Below, in pieces: positions 34,574-43,686 of a stretch of 64,000 bases of DNA. A program made the position numbers and the translations under genes. Positions within the stretch are counted from its first letter, which is position 1; each line of letters starts with the position of its first letter. Below the pieces are notes generated by a model. It worked only from the letters and a program-made list of their open reading frames with translations. It did not search any database and was not told where the DNA came from. Origin of the DNA: Roseateles hydrophilus (GTDB taxonomy: Bacteria > Pseudomonadota > Gammaproteobacteria > Burkholderiales > Burkholderiaceae_C); assembly GCF_026712245.1 (NCBI RefSeq), contig NZ_JAPPUY010000001.1, positions 496,001 to 560,000 on the forward strand. Reading direction: 5' to 3'.

Positions 34574-37170
34574 GGTGTGGTGGGTTCTGTTCTCTGAGCG
34601 CCGCCGGCGTTGGCCGCCGAGGTGTCCGCACGCAGGTGTTCTGAGGTGATGGTGACCGGGATCGTGAAGGCGAATCGGCACCCAACGACAAGGCCTCCAT
34701 TGTAGAGGTTCTCTGCTTTTATCCGGCCCTGGTGGGACTCGACGATAGACCGGCATAACCCTAATCCGATGCCCAGGCCGTCAGCCTTGGTGGAGAAGAA
34801 GGCCTCGTACATGCGGGCCAGCACTTCATCCGGCAAGCCGGGGCCCATGTCGGTCACCGAGAACTCGATGTGGCCGCCCAGCTCGGCGCTGTGCTTGGGC
34901 ACGACGCGCAGCTCGATGTGGCGCCGCGAGGTGGGTAGCGACGCGTTGTCGATGGCCTCGGCGGCGTTCTTCAGCAGGTTCATCAGCACCTGCTCGATGA
35001 GGATGGGGTCCACCATCATCTGCGGCAGGCGCTGGGCCACGTAGGTGTGGATGGCCACGTTGCGGCGGCGCAGCTCGATGCCGGCCAGCTCCACCGCGTC
35101 CTCGACGATGTCGGTCGCGTGCGAGGGCTGGCGCTGCGGCTCGCTGCGCTTCACGAAGTTGCGGATGCGGTGAATGATCTGGCCGGCGCGCTGGGCCTGC
35201 TTGGCGGTCTTCTCCAGCGCGGCGAGCAGGTCGTCCTTCTGGATGGCGTCGTTGCGCACGCGGCTGACCATGCCGTTGCAGTAGTTGGTGATGGCGGTCA
35301 GCGGCTGGTTCAGTTCGTGCGCGACGCTGGAGGCCATTTCGCCCATGGTCATCAGCCGGCTCGTCACCTGGGCCTTTTCGGCCTGCAGCGCGGCCTGCGC
35401 CTCGGCGTGGCGGCGCATGGTGATGTCGGTGGCGATCAGCATCTGCGCCAGGCGCCCGTCGGTCCACTGCAGGTAGCGGGCGCGCACGTCAAACCACATG
35501 GCCAGCGACTCGACGTAGACCTCGCGCGGGTCCGAGCCCAGGTCGGTCAGCGCCTCGGCGGGCAGGCCGGAGTAGTCATCCACCTCGTCATCGGCGCCAT
35601 CGTCCAGGCCGCGCCGGCTGGTGGTGCCGGCCAGCTGGCCACCCGCCAGCAGCGCGTGGCCGGCGGGGTCGGCGCCGAACCAGAGGCGATAGCTGCGGTT
35701 GGCGAACAGCAGTTCCGGCGGCTGCACGGACAGCACCGACACCGCGGCGTCCAGCCCTTCCAGCACGGTGGTGAAGCGCTCGTGCGACGCGGACAGCTGG
35801 TCGCGCACGCGCTTGGCCTCGGTGATGTTGGTCATCGAGGTCATCCAGCCGGTCTGCTTGCCCTTGGCGTCCACCAGCGGCGACACGTAGACGCGGGCAT
35901 CGAACTGGCTGCCGTCCTTGCGTTGGATCTTGACCTCCACGCCGCCCGAGGGGCTGCGGCCCTGCAGCTCCTGCTGCAGCAGGCGGGCGTTTTCCTCGCG
36001 GCGGTCATTGGGCCAGAAGGGGTAGGGCGGCGTGCGGCCGACGAGGTCGGCCTCCGAGAACCCGGTCATCGCGCAGAAGGCCGGGTTCACGTAGGTGATG
36101 CGCGTGTCCATGTCCATGGCGCGCATGCCGGTCAGCATGGAGTTCTCCATGGCGCGGCGGAAATTGGTCTCCAGCGTCAGCGCGTTCTGGATCTGCGTGC
36201 GGCGGCGCATGTGGCGCCAGGTGCCCAGCAGCATCCAGACCGTCATGCCGGCCAGCGCCAGCACCAGCCAGAACAGCGCGTTGTTGATGAGGCCGATGGA
36301 GGTGCGCCAGCCCTGGCCGCGCAGCACCAGCCCGTTCAGCGCCGGGGCCAGCGGCACGTCGTGCAGCAGCGACGCGCGGCGCAAGACCTGCCCCGGCATC
36401 GGCGTGACGGTGCTGGCGACGACCTGGTCGGCCGCGTCCAGCACGGCAATGCTGTGTCGCGTGGCGACCTCGCTGGGCACGTAATAGCGCAGCAGTGCTT
36501 CCACCGTGTACTCGGCAATCAGCACGCCGGCGAAGCCGCCGCGGTCGATCAGCGGGATGTGGATCTGGAAGACCGTGATGCCATTGGCGTCGGTGAACGG
36601 CGGCGAGTAGACGGGCTGGCGGCGGTCCTTGGCGGCCTCGAAGGCGATGGCGGCTGCGTTGGACTGGTTGGGCACCGGCATGGACGGGTCGTTGCCGTCG
36701 GTGGACATCAGGCCGTCGGCCTGGAAGCCGGCCGCGCCGACGCTGCTGCGGCGTTCGCGCTTGGCGCTGAGCCAGGTCACATGCGTCAGCTCGGGGCGCT
36801 CGCGCGCGAACGCCTGCGCCTGCGCGGAGAACTCATGGGCGTCGATCTGCCGCGTGACCACCTCGCGGGCGATGCGCACCAGTTGCTCCTGGTTCTCGAT
36901 CAGGCGCAGGCGGATCTGCTGCTGGGCGATCTCGGTGTCGCGCTTGACGGACTCGGTCTCGCGCTCGATCTCTTCGTTGCGCAGGTACCAGAAGGCCGAA
37001 ATGATGGCCGCCAGAAACAGCAGCACCGAAATCAGCGGGCCCAGCGTGGCCAGGCGGTCCTGGCGTGACGGCGACTGCCGGAACCACCAGCTGGTGACCA
37101 GCCGGCGCAGCGGGGCGAGCAGGCGCTGGCTGCGGGCGCGGAGCTTGGGCGCGGGGGAGGCGTTGGGCAT
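34570..37170 (-). CDS. Membrane sensor histidine kinase with two PAS domains
   Basis: An 866-aa sensor kinase. A transmembrane helix near 45-65 (LGPLISVLLFLAAIISAFWY) and one near 300-318 frame a large extracytoplasmic sensor (about 66-295) of CHASE/Cache type. A PAS domain (about 335-450) contains ITYVNPAFCAMTGFSE; a second, degenerate PAS (about 455-590) precedes the kinase core. The phosphoacceptor His618 is in SVAHELNQPLTAITNY, the HisKA subtype of FixL/DctB-like kinases. N-box NLLKNAAEAID, G1 DMGPGLP and G2 GLGIGLGL are intact. Its stop overlaps the regulator gene by 4 nt. It is divergent from aceE, 198 bp away. Confidence 0.92.
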   Translation of the reverse strand: MPNASPAPKLRARSQRLLAPLRRLVTSWWFRQSPSRQDRLATLGPLISVLLFLAAIISAFWYLRNEEIERETESVKRDTEIAQQQIRLRLIENQEQLVRIAREVVTRQIDAHEFSAQAQAFARERPELTHVTWLSAKRERRSSVGAAGFQADGLMSTDGNDPSMPVPNQSNAAAIAFEAAKDRRQPVYSPPFTDANGITVFQIHIPLIDRGGFAGVLIAEYTVEALLRYYVPSEVATRHSIAVLDAADQVVASTVTPMPGQVLRRASLLHDVPLAPALNGLVLRGQGWRTSIGLINNALFWLVLALAGMTVWMLLGTWRHMRRRTQIQNALTLETNFRRAMENSMLTGMRAMDMDTRITYVNPAFCAMTGFSEADLVGRTPPYPFWPNDRREENARLLQQELQGRSPSGGVEVKIQRKDGSQFDARVYVSPLVDAKGKQTGWMTSMTNITEAKRVRDQLSASHERFTTVLEGLDAAVSVLSVQPPELLFANRSYRLWFGADPAGHALLAGGQLAGTTSRRGLDDGADDEVDDYSGLPAEALTDLGSDPREVYVESLAMWFDVRARYLQWTDGRLAQMLIATDITMRRHAEAQAALQAEKAQVTSRLMTMGEMASSVAHELNQPLTAITNYCNGMVSRVRNDAIQKDDLLAALEKTAKQAQRAGQIIHRIRNFVKRSEPQRQPSHATDIVEDAVELAGIELRRRNVAIHTYVAQRLPQMMVDPILIEQVLMNLLKNAAEAIDNASLPTSRRHIELRVVPKHSAELGGHIEFSVTDMGPGLPDEVLARMYEAFFSTKADGLGIGLGLCRSIVESHQGRIKAENLYNGGLVVGCRFAFTIPVTITSEHLRADTSAANAGGAQRTEPTTP

Positions 37171-37368
37171 GCCGAATTATCCGGGCGCGTATTTAGGCTT
37201 AAAATTTCACGATAAGAAACGACCTCGCACAATTTGAGAAAATGCCGGGGGCTGTGCGACACTCCGCCCGCTCGCGGCGCCTGGCGTCCGCGCACGCCAC
37301 TGCCAAGCCCCCCGTTTCACAGAACGTACCTGCCGCCCGTCAGAGGCGGCTCATGTAGGAGACCGGCC
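37171..37368. promoter_or_regulatory. Divergent promoter region: sensor kinase / aceE
   Basis: A 198-bp region with a conspicuous AT-rich patch at 37190-37245, in contrast to its surroundings. For aceE a -10-like TAAAAT sits at 37200-37205 with a weak -35 (TTATCC) 17 nt upstream. That would leave a leader of about 155 nt before the ATG at 37369. For the kinase, TTGTGC and TGAAAT at 17-nt spacing are possible. The assignments are tentative; regulator sites for this pair could lie here. Confidence 0.35.
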
Positions 37369-40080
37369 ATGTCTGCCCAGCCGCAAGAGTTTCTCGGCGC
37401 CGCCGCGAACGACAACGATCCTCAGGAAACCAAGGAGTGGCTGGACGCCCTCTCCGCCGTCATCGATCGCGAAGGTGCCGAGCGCGCGCACTTCCTGATC
37501 GAGGAGATGCTGGAGCACGCCCGCCACCACAACATCGACCTGCCGTTCTCGGCCACCACCGGCTACGTCAACACCATTGCGCCGGACCAGGAAGCCCGCT
37601 GCCCCGGCAACATCCAGATCGAGAAGCGCCTGCGCGCCTACATGCGCTGGAACGCGATGGCCATGGTGGTGCGCGCCAACCGCCTGAACCCGGCGGACGG
37701 CGGTGACCTGGGCGGCCACATCGGCTCCTTCGCGTCGCTGGCGTCCATGCTGGGTGCCGGCTTCAACCACTTCTGGCACGCCGAGAGCGAGAACCACGGC
37801 GGTGACTGCCTCTACATCCAGGGCCACAGCGCGCCGGGCGTGTACGCCCGCGCCTTCCTGGAAGGCCGCCTGACCGAGGAGCAGCTGGACAACTTCCGCC
37901 AGGAAGTCGATGGCCAGGGCCTGTCCAGCTACCCGCACCCGAAGTTGATGCCCAACTTCTGGCAGTTCCCGACGGTGTCCATGGGCCTGGGCCCCTTGAT
38001 GGCCATCTACCAGGCGCGTTTCCTGAAGTACCTGCACGCCCGCGGCATCGCCAACACCGAGAACCGCAAGGTTTGGGCCTTCATGGGCGACGGTGAAATG
38101 GACGAGCCGGAAAGCCTGGGCGCCATCGCCCTGGCCGCGCGCGAAGGCCTCGACAACCTCGTCTTCGTCGTCAACTGCAACCTGCAGCGCCTGGACGGCC
38201 CGGTGCGCGGCAACGGCAAGATCATCCAGGAGCTGGAAGGCGAGTTCCGCGGCAGCGGCTGGAACGTCATCAAGCTGATCTGGGGCAAGGGCTGGGACGA
38301 GCTGCTGGCGCGCGACAAGAGCGGCAAGCTCAAGCAGCTGATGATGGAAACGCTGGACGGCGACTACCAGGCCATGAAGGCCAACGACGGCGCCTTCATC
38401 CGCAAGAACTTCTTCGGCAAGTACCCCGAGACCGCCAAGCTCGTGGAGCACATGAGCGACGCCGAGATCTTTGAACTGCGCCGCGGCGGCCATGAGCCCG
38501 AGAAGGTGTACGCCGCCTTCGAGCGTGCCCACAACAACAAGACGGGCCAGCCCACCGTGCTGCTGGTCAAGACCGTCAAGGGCTACGGCATGGGCAAGGC
38601 CGGTGAAGGCAAGAACACCGTCCACCAGACCAAGAAGCTGACGGACGACGACATCAAGTACATCCGCGACCGCTTCAACATCCCGGTGCCGGACAGCGAG
38701 CTGCCCAAGATCCCGTACTACAAGCCGGCCGACGACACGCCGGAAATGCGCTACCTGCACGAGCGCCGCCAGGCCCTGGGCGGCTACCTGCCCAGCCGCC
38801 GCGCCAAGGCCGAAGAGCAGTTCACCGTGCCCGACCTGGCCACGTTCCAGGCCGTGCTGGACCCGACCGCCGAAGGCCGCGAGATCTCGACGACCCAGGC
38901 CTATGTGCGCTTCCTGACGCAGCTGCTGCGCGACAAGGCGCTGGGCCCGCGCGTCGTGCCCATCCTGGTGGACGAGGCCCGTACCTTCGGCATGGAAGGC
39001 CTGTTCCGCCAGATCGGCATCTACAACCCCAAGGGCCAGCTGTACACCCCGGTCGACAAGGACCAGGTGATGTACTACCGCGAAGACAAGGCCGGCCAGA
39101 TCCTGCAGGAAGGCATCAACGAAGCCGGCGGCATGGCCAGCTGGATCGCTGCGGCGACGTCGTACTCGACGAACAACCGCGTGATGATCCCGTTCTACGT
39201 GTACTACTCGATGTTCGGCTTCCAGCGCATCGGTGACCTGGCCTGGGCGGCGGGCGACATGCAGGCGCGCGGCTTCCTGCTGGGCGGCACGTCGGGCCGC
39301 ACGACGCTGAACGGCGAAGGCCTGCAGCACGAGGACGGCCACAGCCACATCCTGGCCGGCACGATTCCGAACTGCATCTCCTACGACCCGACCTTCGCGC
39401 ACGAAGTGGCGGTCATCATGCAGCGCGGCCTCAAGCGCATGGTGGAAGACCAGGAAAACGTTTTCTACTACATCACGCTGCTGAACGAGAACTACCCGAT
39501 GCCGGGCCTGAAGGCCGGCACCGAGGAGCAGATCCTCAAGGGCATGTACCTGCTGGAAGAGGCGGACGCGAGCAAGGCCGTCAGCGTCAACCTGCTGGGC
39601 TCGGGCACCATCCTGCGCGAAAGCCAGGCCGCCAAGATCCTGCTGGAAGAAGACTGGGGCATCAGCGCCAACGTGTGGAGCTGCCCGAGCTTCAACGAGC
39701 TGACCCGCGACGGCCAGAACGCCGAGCGCTGGAACATGCTGCACCCGACCGAGCTGGCCTGCGTGCCGTTCGTGACGCAGCAGCTGGGCCGCACGACCGG
39801 CCCGGTCATCGCCTCCACCGACTACATGAAGAACTACGCGGAGCAGATCCGCGCCTTCATCCCCAAGGGCCGTTCGTACAAGGTGCTGGGCACCGACGGC
39901 TTCGGCCGCTCGGACTTCCGCTCCAAGCTGCGCGCCCACTTCGAGGTGAACCGCCATTACATCGTCGTGGCCGCGCTGAAGTCGCTGGCCGACGAGGGCA
40001 CCCTCCCGATGGCCAAGGTGGCCGAGGCGATCGCCAAGTACGGCATCGACGTCAACAAGATCAATCCTCTGTACGCGTAA
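37369..40080 (+). CDS. aceE: Pyruvate dehydrogenase E1 component, homodimeric
   Basis: A 903-aa homodimeric E1 that decarboxylates pyruvate with thiamine diphosphate and passes the acetyl group to lipoyl-E2. The length is normal for the proteobacterial AceE type. The ThDP motif begins FMGDGEMDEPES and ends with NLQRLDGPVRGNGKI; GYVNTIAPDQEARCPG and HAESENHGGDCLYIQGH are conserved AceE segments. ATG 37369 is preceded by AGGAG; the open frame upstream (to 37234) lacks family similarity. The E2 gene follows after 18 nt and E3 after 15 nt, giving a complete PDH operon. Control may involve the divergent two-component system. Confidence 0.96.
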   Translation: MSAQPQEFLGAAANDNDPQETKEWLDALSAVIDREGAERAHFLIEEMLEHARHHNIDLPFSATTGYVNTIAPDQEARCPGNIQIEKRLRAYMRWNAMAMVVRANRLNPADGGDLGGHIGSFASLASMLGAGFNHFWHAESENHGGDCLYIQGHSAPGVYARAFLEGRLTEEQLDNFRQEVDGQGLSSYPHPKLMPNFWQFPTVSMGLGPLMAIYQARFLKYLHARGIANTENRKVWAFMGDGEMDEPESLGAIALAAREGLDNLVFVVNCNLQRLDGPVRGNGKIIQELEGEFRGSGWNVIKLIWGKGWDELLARDKSGKLKQLMMETLDGDYQAMKANDGAFIRKNFFGKYPETAKLVEHMSDAEIFELRRGGHEPEKVYAAFERAHNNKTGQPTVLLVKTVKGYGMGKAGEGKNTVHQTKKLTDDDIKYIRDRFNIPVPDSELPKIPYYKPADDTPEMRYLHERRQALGGYLPSRRAKAEEQFTVPDLATFQAVLDPTAEGREISTTQAYVRFLTQLLRDKALGPRVVPILVDEARTFGMEGLFRQIGIYNPKGQLYTPVDKDQVMYYREDKAGQILQEGINEAGGMASWIAAATSYSTNNRVMIPFYVYYSMFGFQRIGDLAWAAGDMQARGFLLGGTSGRTTLNGEGLQHEDGHSHILAGTIPNCISYDPTFAHEVAVIMQRGLKRMVEDQENVFYYITLLNENYPMPGLKAGTEEQILKGMYLLEEADASKAVSVNLLGSGTILRESQAAKILLEEDWGISANVWSCPSFNELTRDGQNAERWNMLHPTELACVPFVTQQLGRTTGPVIASTDYMKNYAEQIRAFIPKGRSYKVLGTDGFGRSDFRSKLRAHFEVNRHYIVVAALKSLADEGTLPMAKVAEAIAKYGIDVNKINPLYA

Positions 40081-40098
40081 AGCCGAGGGAGACAAGAC

Positions 40099-40287
40099 AT
40101 GGCATTGGTTGAAGTCCAAGTTCCCGACATCGGCGATTTCGACGAGGTCGGCGTCATCGAGGTGCTGGTCAAGGTTGGCGACACCGTCAAGGTCGAGCAG
40201 AGCCTGATCACCGTGGAGAGCGACAAGGCCTCGATGGAGATCCCGTCGTCGCAGGCCGGTGTGGTCAAGGAGATCAAGGTCGCCGTG
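40099..40287 (+). repeat. Lipoyl-domain coding repeat, copy 1
   Basis: First of three near-identical lipoyl-domain coding segments (this one, 40453-40641 in aceF, and 41782-41970 in lpdA). Copy 1 and the lpdA copy share long uninterrupted nucleotide identity around the lipoyl-lysine region (40171-40208 against 41854-41891). Confidence 0.8.
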
Positions 40288-41766
40288 GGCGACAAGGTCA
40301 AGCAGGGCAGCGTCGTTGTGGTGGTGGAGGCCGAAGGTGCCGCCGCTGCAGCGCCTGCGCCGGCTGCTGCGGCCCCGGCCCCGGCCCCTGGGGCTGCGGC
40401 GCCCGCCCCGGTGGCCGCGCCTGCCGCCGCGCCGGCTGCCGCCGGTGGCAGCGTCACCGTCGTCGTGCCGGACATCGGCGACTTCGACGAAGTGGCCGTC
40501 ATCGAGGTACTGGTGAAGGTGGGCGACACCGTCAAGGTGGAGCAGAGCCTCATCACCGTCGAGAGCGACAAGGCGTCGATGGAGATCCCGTCCTCCACGG
40601 CCGGTGTCGTCGAGGAGCTGTTGGTCAAGCTGGGCGACAAGGTCGCCAAGGGCACGGCCCTGGCCCGCGTGAAGACGGTGGGCGGTGCGGCTGCCCCCGC
40701 CCCGGCGCTTGCTGCCGCTGCGCCTGCTGCTGCCGCGCCGGCGCCGGCCGCTGCCGCCCCCGTGCAGGCCGCCGTATCGGCCGCACCGGCCGTCGCGCTG
40801 CCGGCCCACCAGCCGACCGCGCCCACCGGCCAGCTGCCGCATGCGTCCCCCAGCATCCGCAAGCTCGCCCGCGAACTGGGTGTGCCGCTGGCTGAGGTCA
40901 AGGGCAGCGGCGCCAAGGGCCGCATCGTCGAGGCCGACATCCAGGGCTTCGTGAAGGCCGTCATGGCCGGCGCCGTGCAGACCGCTGCGCAGAAGGCCGT
41001 CGCGCCTGCCGCCGCGGCCGGCGGTGGTTCCGGCCTGAACGTGCTGGCCTGGCCCAAGGTGGACTTTGACAAGTTCGGCCCCACCGAGCGCAAGGAACTG
41101 TCCCGCATCAAGAAGATCTCGGGCGCCAACCTGCATCGCAACTGGGTGGTCATCCCGCACGTCACCAACCATGACGACGCGGACATCACCGAGCTGGAAG
41201 CCTTCCGCGTTCAGCTGAACAAGGAGAACGAGAAGGCCGGCATCAAGGTCACGATGCTCGCCTTCATGATCAAGGCAGCCGTCGCGGCGCTGAAGAAGTT
41301 CCCCGAGTTCAACAGCTCGCTCGATGGCGACACGCTCGTCCTGAAGAACTACTTCCACATCGGCTTCGCGGCCGACACGCCCAACGGCCTGGTCGTGCCG
41401 GTCATCAAGGACGCGGACAAGAAGGGCATCTTCCAGATCAGCGCCGAGATGTCGGAGCTGGCCAAGAAGGCTCGCGACGGCAAGCTGGGCCCGGCCGACA
41501 TGAGCGGCGGCTGCTTCTCGATCTCGTCGCTCGGCGGCATCGGCGGCAAGTACTTCACGCCCATCATCAACGCGCCGGAAGTGGCCATCATGGGTGTGTG
41601 CAAGAGCTCGATCGAGCCCGTGTGGGACGGCAAGGCCTTCCAGCCGCGCCTGATCCTGCCGCTGTCGCTGAGCTGGGACCACCGCGTCATCGACGGCGCC
41701 GCGGCCGCACGGTTCAACGTCTACTTCGCGTCGCTGCTGGCGGACTTCCGCCGCATCGCCCTCTGA
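40099..41766 (+). CDS. aceF: Pyruvate dehydrogenase E2, dihydrolipoyl acetyltransferase
   Basis: A 555-aa E2 core enzyme. Two lipoyl domains are present, with the lipoylated lysines Lys43 and Lys158, each in [12 protein letters not shown]. They are separated by Ala/Pro-rich flexible linkers (about 80-120 and 196-245). The peripheral subunit-binding domain is around 250-285 ([20 protein letters not shown]). The catalytic domain follows from about 310, with the conserved [13 protein letters not shown] near the C-terminus. The two lipoyl domains are nearly identical to each other and to the one in the downstream lpdA. Confidence 0.96.
   Translation: MALVEVQVPDIGDFDEVGVIEVLVKVGDTVKVEQSLITVESDKASMEIPSSQAGVVKEIKVAVGDKVKQGSVVVVVEAEGAAAAAPAPAAAAPAPAPGAAAPAPVAAPAAAPAAAGGSVTVVVPDIGDFDEVAVIEVLVKVGDTVKVEQSLITVESDKASMEIPSSTAGVVEELLVKLGDKVAKGTALARVKTVGGAAAPAPALAAAAPAAAAPAPAAAAPVQAAVSAAPAVALPAHQPTAPTGQLPHASPSIRKLARELGVPLAEVKGSGAKGRIVEADIQGFVKAVMAGAVQTAAQKAVAPAAAAGGGSGLNVLAWPKVDFDKFGPTERKELSRIKKISGANLHRNWVVIPHVTNHDDADITELEAFRVQLNKENEKAGIKVTMLAFMIKAAVAALKKFPEFNSSLDGDTLVLKNYFHIGFAADTPNGLVVPVIKDADKKGIFQISAEMSELAKKARDGKLGPADMSGGCFSISSLGGIGGKYFTPIINAPEVAIMGVCKSSIEPVWDGKAFQPRLILPLSLSWDHRVIDGAAAARFNVYFASLLADFRRIAL
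40453..40641 (+). repeat. Lipoyl-domain coding repeat, copy 2
   Basis: Second lipoyl-domain coding segment inside aceF, with the lipoyl lysine codon at 40570-40572. It is more diverged in third codon positions than copies 1 and 3. Confidence 0.75.
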
Positions 41767-41781
41767 TCGGGAGCAGGACCA

Positions 41782-41970
41782 ATGGCACTCATTGAAGTTC
41801 AAGTTCCCGACATCGGCGACTTCGACGAAGTCGGCGTCATCGAGGTGCTGGTCAAGGCCGGCGACACCGTCAAGGTCGAGCAGAGCCTGATCACCGTCGA
41901 GAGCGACAAGGCCTCGATGGAGATTCCCTCCAGCGCCGCGGGCGTTGTGAAGGAGATCAAGGTCAAGCTG
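41782..41970 (+). repeat. Lipoyl-domain coding repeat, copy 3
   Basis: Third lipoyl-domain coding segment, at the start of lpdA. It is closest to copy 1 of aceF, including the same protein start pattern ([19 protein letters not shown]). Confidence 0.8.
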
Positions 41971-43590
41971 GGCGACAAGGTCAGCAAGGGCTCGGTCATC
42001 GTGTCGCTGGAAGCCGACGGTGCTGCGGCGCCCGCACCAGCGCCGGTCGCTGCGGCTCCTGCATCCGCTCCAGCACCGGCCGCTGCGCCGGTGCAGGCCC
42101 CCGCGGCCGCCACCTACAGCGGCAGCGCGGACCAGGCCTTTGATGTGGTCGTGCTGGGCGGCGGCCCCGGCGGCTACTCGGCCGCCTTCCGTGCGGCCGA
42201 CCTGGGCCTGAAGGTCGCCCTCGTCGAGCGTTACGCGACGCTCGGCGGCGTGTGCCTGAACGTGGGTTGCATCCCGTCCAAGGCGCTGCTGCACGTCGCA
42301 GCCGTCATGGACGAGGCCTCGCACATGGCCGACCTGGGCGTCGTCTTCGGCGAGCCCACGGTGGACATCGACAAACTGCGCGCCCACAAGAACAAGGTCA
42401 CCGGCAAGCTGACCGGCGGCCTCGCGGCGATGGCCAAGATGCGCAAGGTGACGGTGCTGCGCGGCGTCGGCTCGCTGCTGGATGCCCAGCACCTGAAGGT
42501 GGAAGCCACCGAAGGCGCCGTGGGCCAGGCCAAGACCGGCGCGGTGCAGACCGTGGCGTTCAAGCGCCTCATCATCGCGGCCGGTTCGCAGGCCGTGCGC
42601 CTGCCCTTCCTGCCCAACGACCCGCGCATCGTCGACTCGACCGGCGCGCTGGAAATGCAGGTCAAGCCCGAGAAGATGCTCATCGTCGGCGGCGGCATCA
42701 TCGGCCTGGAAATGGGCACGGTGTACTCCACGCTGGGCGCGCGCCTGGACGTGGTCGAGATGCTGCCCACGCTGATGACGGGCGCCGACCGCGACCTCGT
42801 CAAGGTCTGGCAGAAGTTCAACCAGCACCGCTTCGACAACATCATGTTGAACACGAAGACGGTGGCGGCCGAAGCCAAGCCCGACGGCATTTACGTGACC
42901 TTCGAAGGCGAAGGCGCGCCCAAGGAGCCGCAGCGTTACGACCTGGTGCTGCAGGCCGTGGGCCGCACGCCCAACGGCAAGAAGATCGGCGCCGAGAACG
43001 CCGGCGTCATCGTGGGTGACCGCGGCTTCATCCCGGTGGATGTGCAGATGCGCACCAACGTGCCCAGCGTGTTCGCCATCGGCGACATCGTCGGCCAGCC
43101 CATGCTGGCCCACAAGGCGGTGCACGAGGGCCACGTGGCGGCGGAAGTCTGCGCCGGCGAGATCCTGGGCGACGACAAGCTCAAGAAGAGCCAGTTCGAC
43201 GCCCGCGTGATTCCGAGCGTGGCCTACACCGACCCCGAGGTGGCCTGGGTGGGCATGACCGAGGACGAGGCCAAGGCCAAAGGCATCAAGTTCACCAAGG
43301 GCCTGTTCCCCTGGACGGCCTCCGGCCGGGCGATTGCCAACGGCCGCGACGAAGGCTTCACCAAGCTGATCTTCGACGAGGAAAGCCACCGCATCATCGG
43401 CGGCGGCATCGTCGGCACGCATGCCGGCGACATGATCGGCGAGATCGCGCTGGCCATCGAGATGGGCGCTGATGCGGTGGACATCGGCAAGACCATCCAC
43501 CCGCACCCGACGCTGGGCGAGAGCCTGGGCATGGCGGCGGAAGTGGCGCACGGCTCCTGCACGGACGTGCCGCCGGTGCGTAAGAAGTAA
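41782..43590 (+). CDS. lpdA: Dihydrolipoyl dehydrogenase (E3) with N-terminal lipoyl domain
   Basis: A 602-aa E3 of the PDH complex, about 125 residues longer than a plain dihydrolipoamide dehydrogenase because it begins with a lipoyl domain (Lys43 in [12 protein letters not shown]) and an Ala/Pro linker to about residue 112. The flavoprotein part starts [20 protein letters not shown]. It has the redox-active pair Cys158/Cys163 in [13 protein letters not shown], the NAD-binding [13 protein letters not shown] and the C-terminal HPHPTLGES with the catalytic His and Glu. Fused lipoyl-E3 enzymes are known in some betaproteobacteria and Neisseria. It is the last gene of the operon, followed by a strong terminator at 43614. 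Confidence 0.95.
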   Translation: MALIEVQVPDIGDFDEVGVIEVLVKAGDTVKVEQSLITVESDKASMEIPSSAAGVVKEIKVKLGDKVSKGSVIVSLEADGAAAPAPAPVAAAPASAPAPAAAPVQAPAAATYSGSADQAFDVVVLGGGPGGYSAAFRAADLGLKVALVERYATLGGVCLNVGCIPSKALLHVAAVMDEASHMADLGVVFGEPTVDIDKLRAHKNKVTGKLTGGLAAMAKMRKVTVLRGVGSLLDAQHLKVEATEGAVGQAKTGAVQTVAFKRLIIAAGSQAVRLPFLPNDPRIVDSTGALEMQVKPEKMLIVGGGIIGLEMGTVYSTLGARLDVVEMLPTLMTGADRDLVKVWQKFNQHRFDNIMLNTKTVAAEAKPDGIYVTFEGEGAPKEPQRYDLVLQAVGRTPNGKKIGAENAGVIVGDRGFIPVDVQMRTNVPSVFAIGDIVGQPMLAHKAVHEGHVAAEVCAGEILGDDKLKKSQFDARVIPSVAYTDPEVAWVGMTEDEAKAKGIKFTKGLFPWTASGRAIANGRDEGFTKLIFDEESHRIIGGGIVGTHAGDMIGEIALAIEMGADAVDIGKTIHPHPTLGESLGMAAEVAHGSCTDVPPVRKK

Positions 43591-43613
43591 GCCGCACGGC
43601 TCAGCGCAAACAG

Positions 43614-43649
43614 CAAGGCCCGGCACCGCAAGGTGGCCGGGCCTTGTTT
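43614..43649. terminator. Bidirectional terminator between lpdA and the protease gene
   Basis: CAAGGCCCGGC (43614-43624) pairs with GCCGGGCCTTG (43636-43646) around a small inner ACC-GCAA-GGT loop, followed by TTT on the plus strand. It is placed between two convergent genes and probably ends the PDH operon. Confidence 0.8.
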
Positions 43650-43686
43650 CATGCGGCGGGCGCCAGTGCCCGCCGCGTGTGCGGCG

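Noticed and set aside
37351-43626. A 2091-codon open frame on the minus strand across the whole aceE-aceF-lpdA operon
   Set aside because: It is antisense to three clearly conserved genes; its His/Asp/Arg/Gly-rich composition is what strong GC3 bias creates on the opposite strand. No domain is recognisable.
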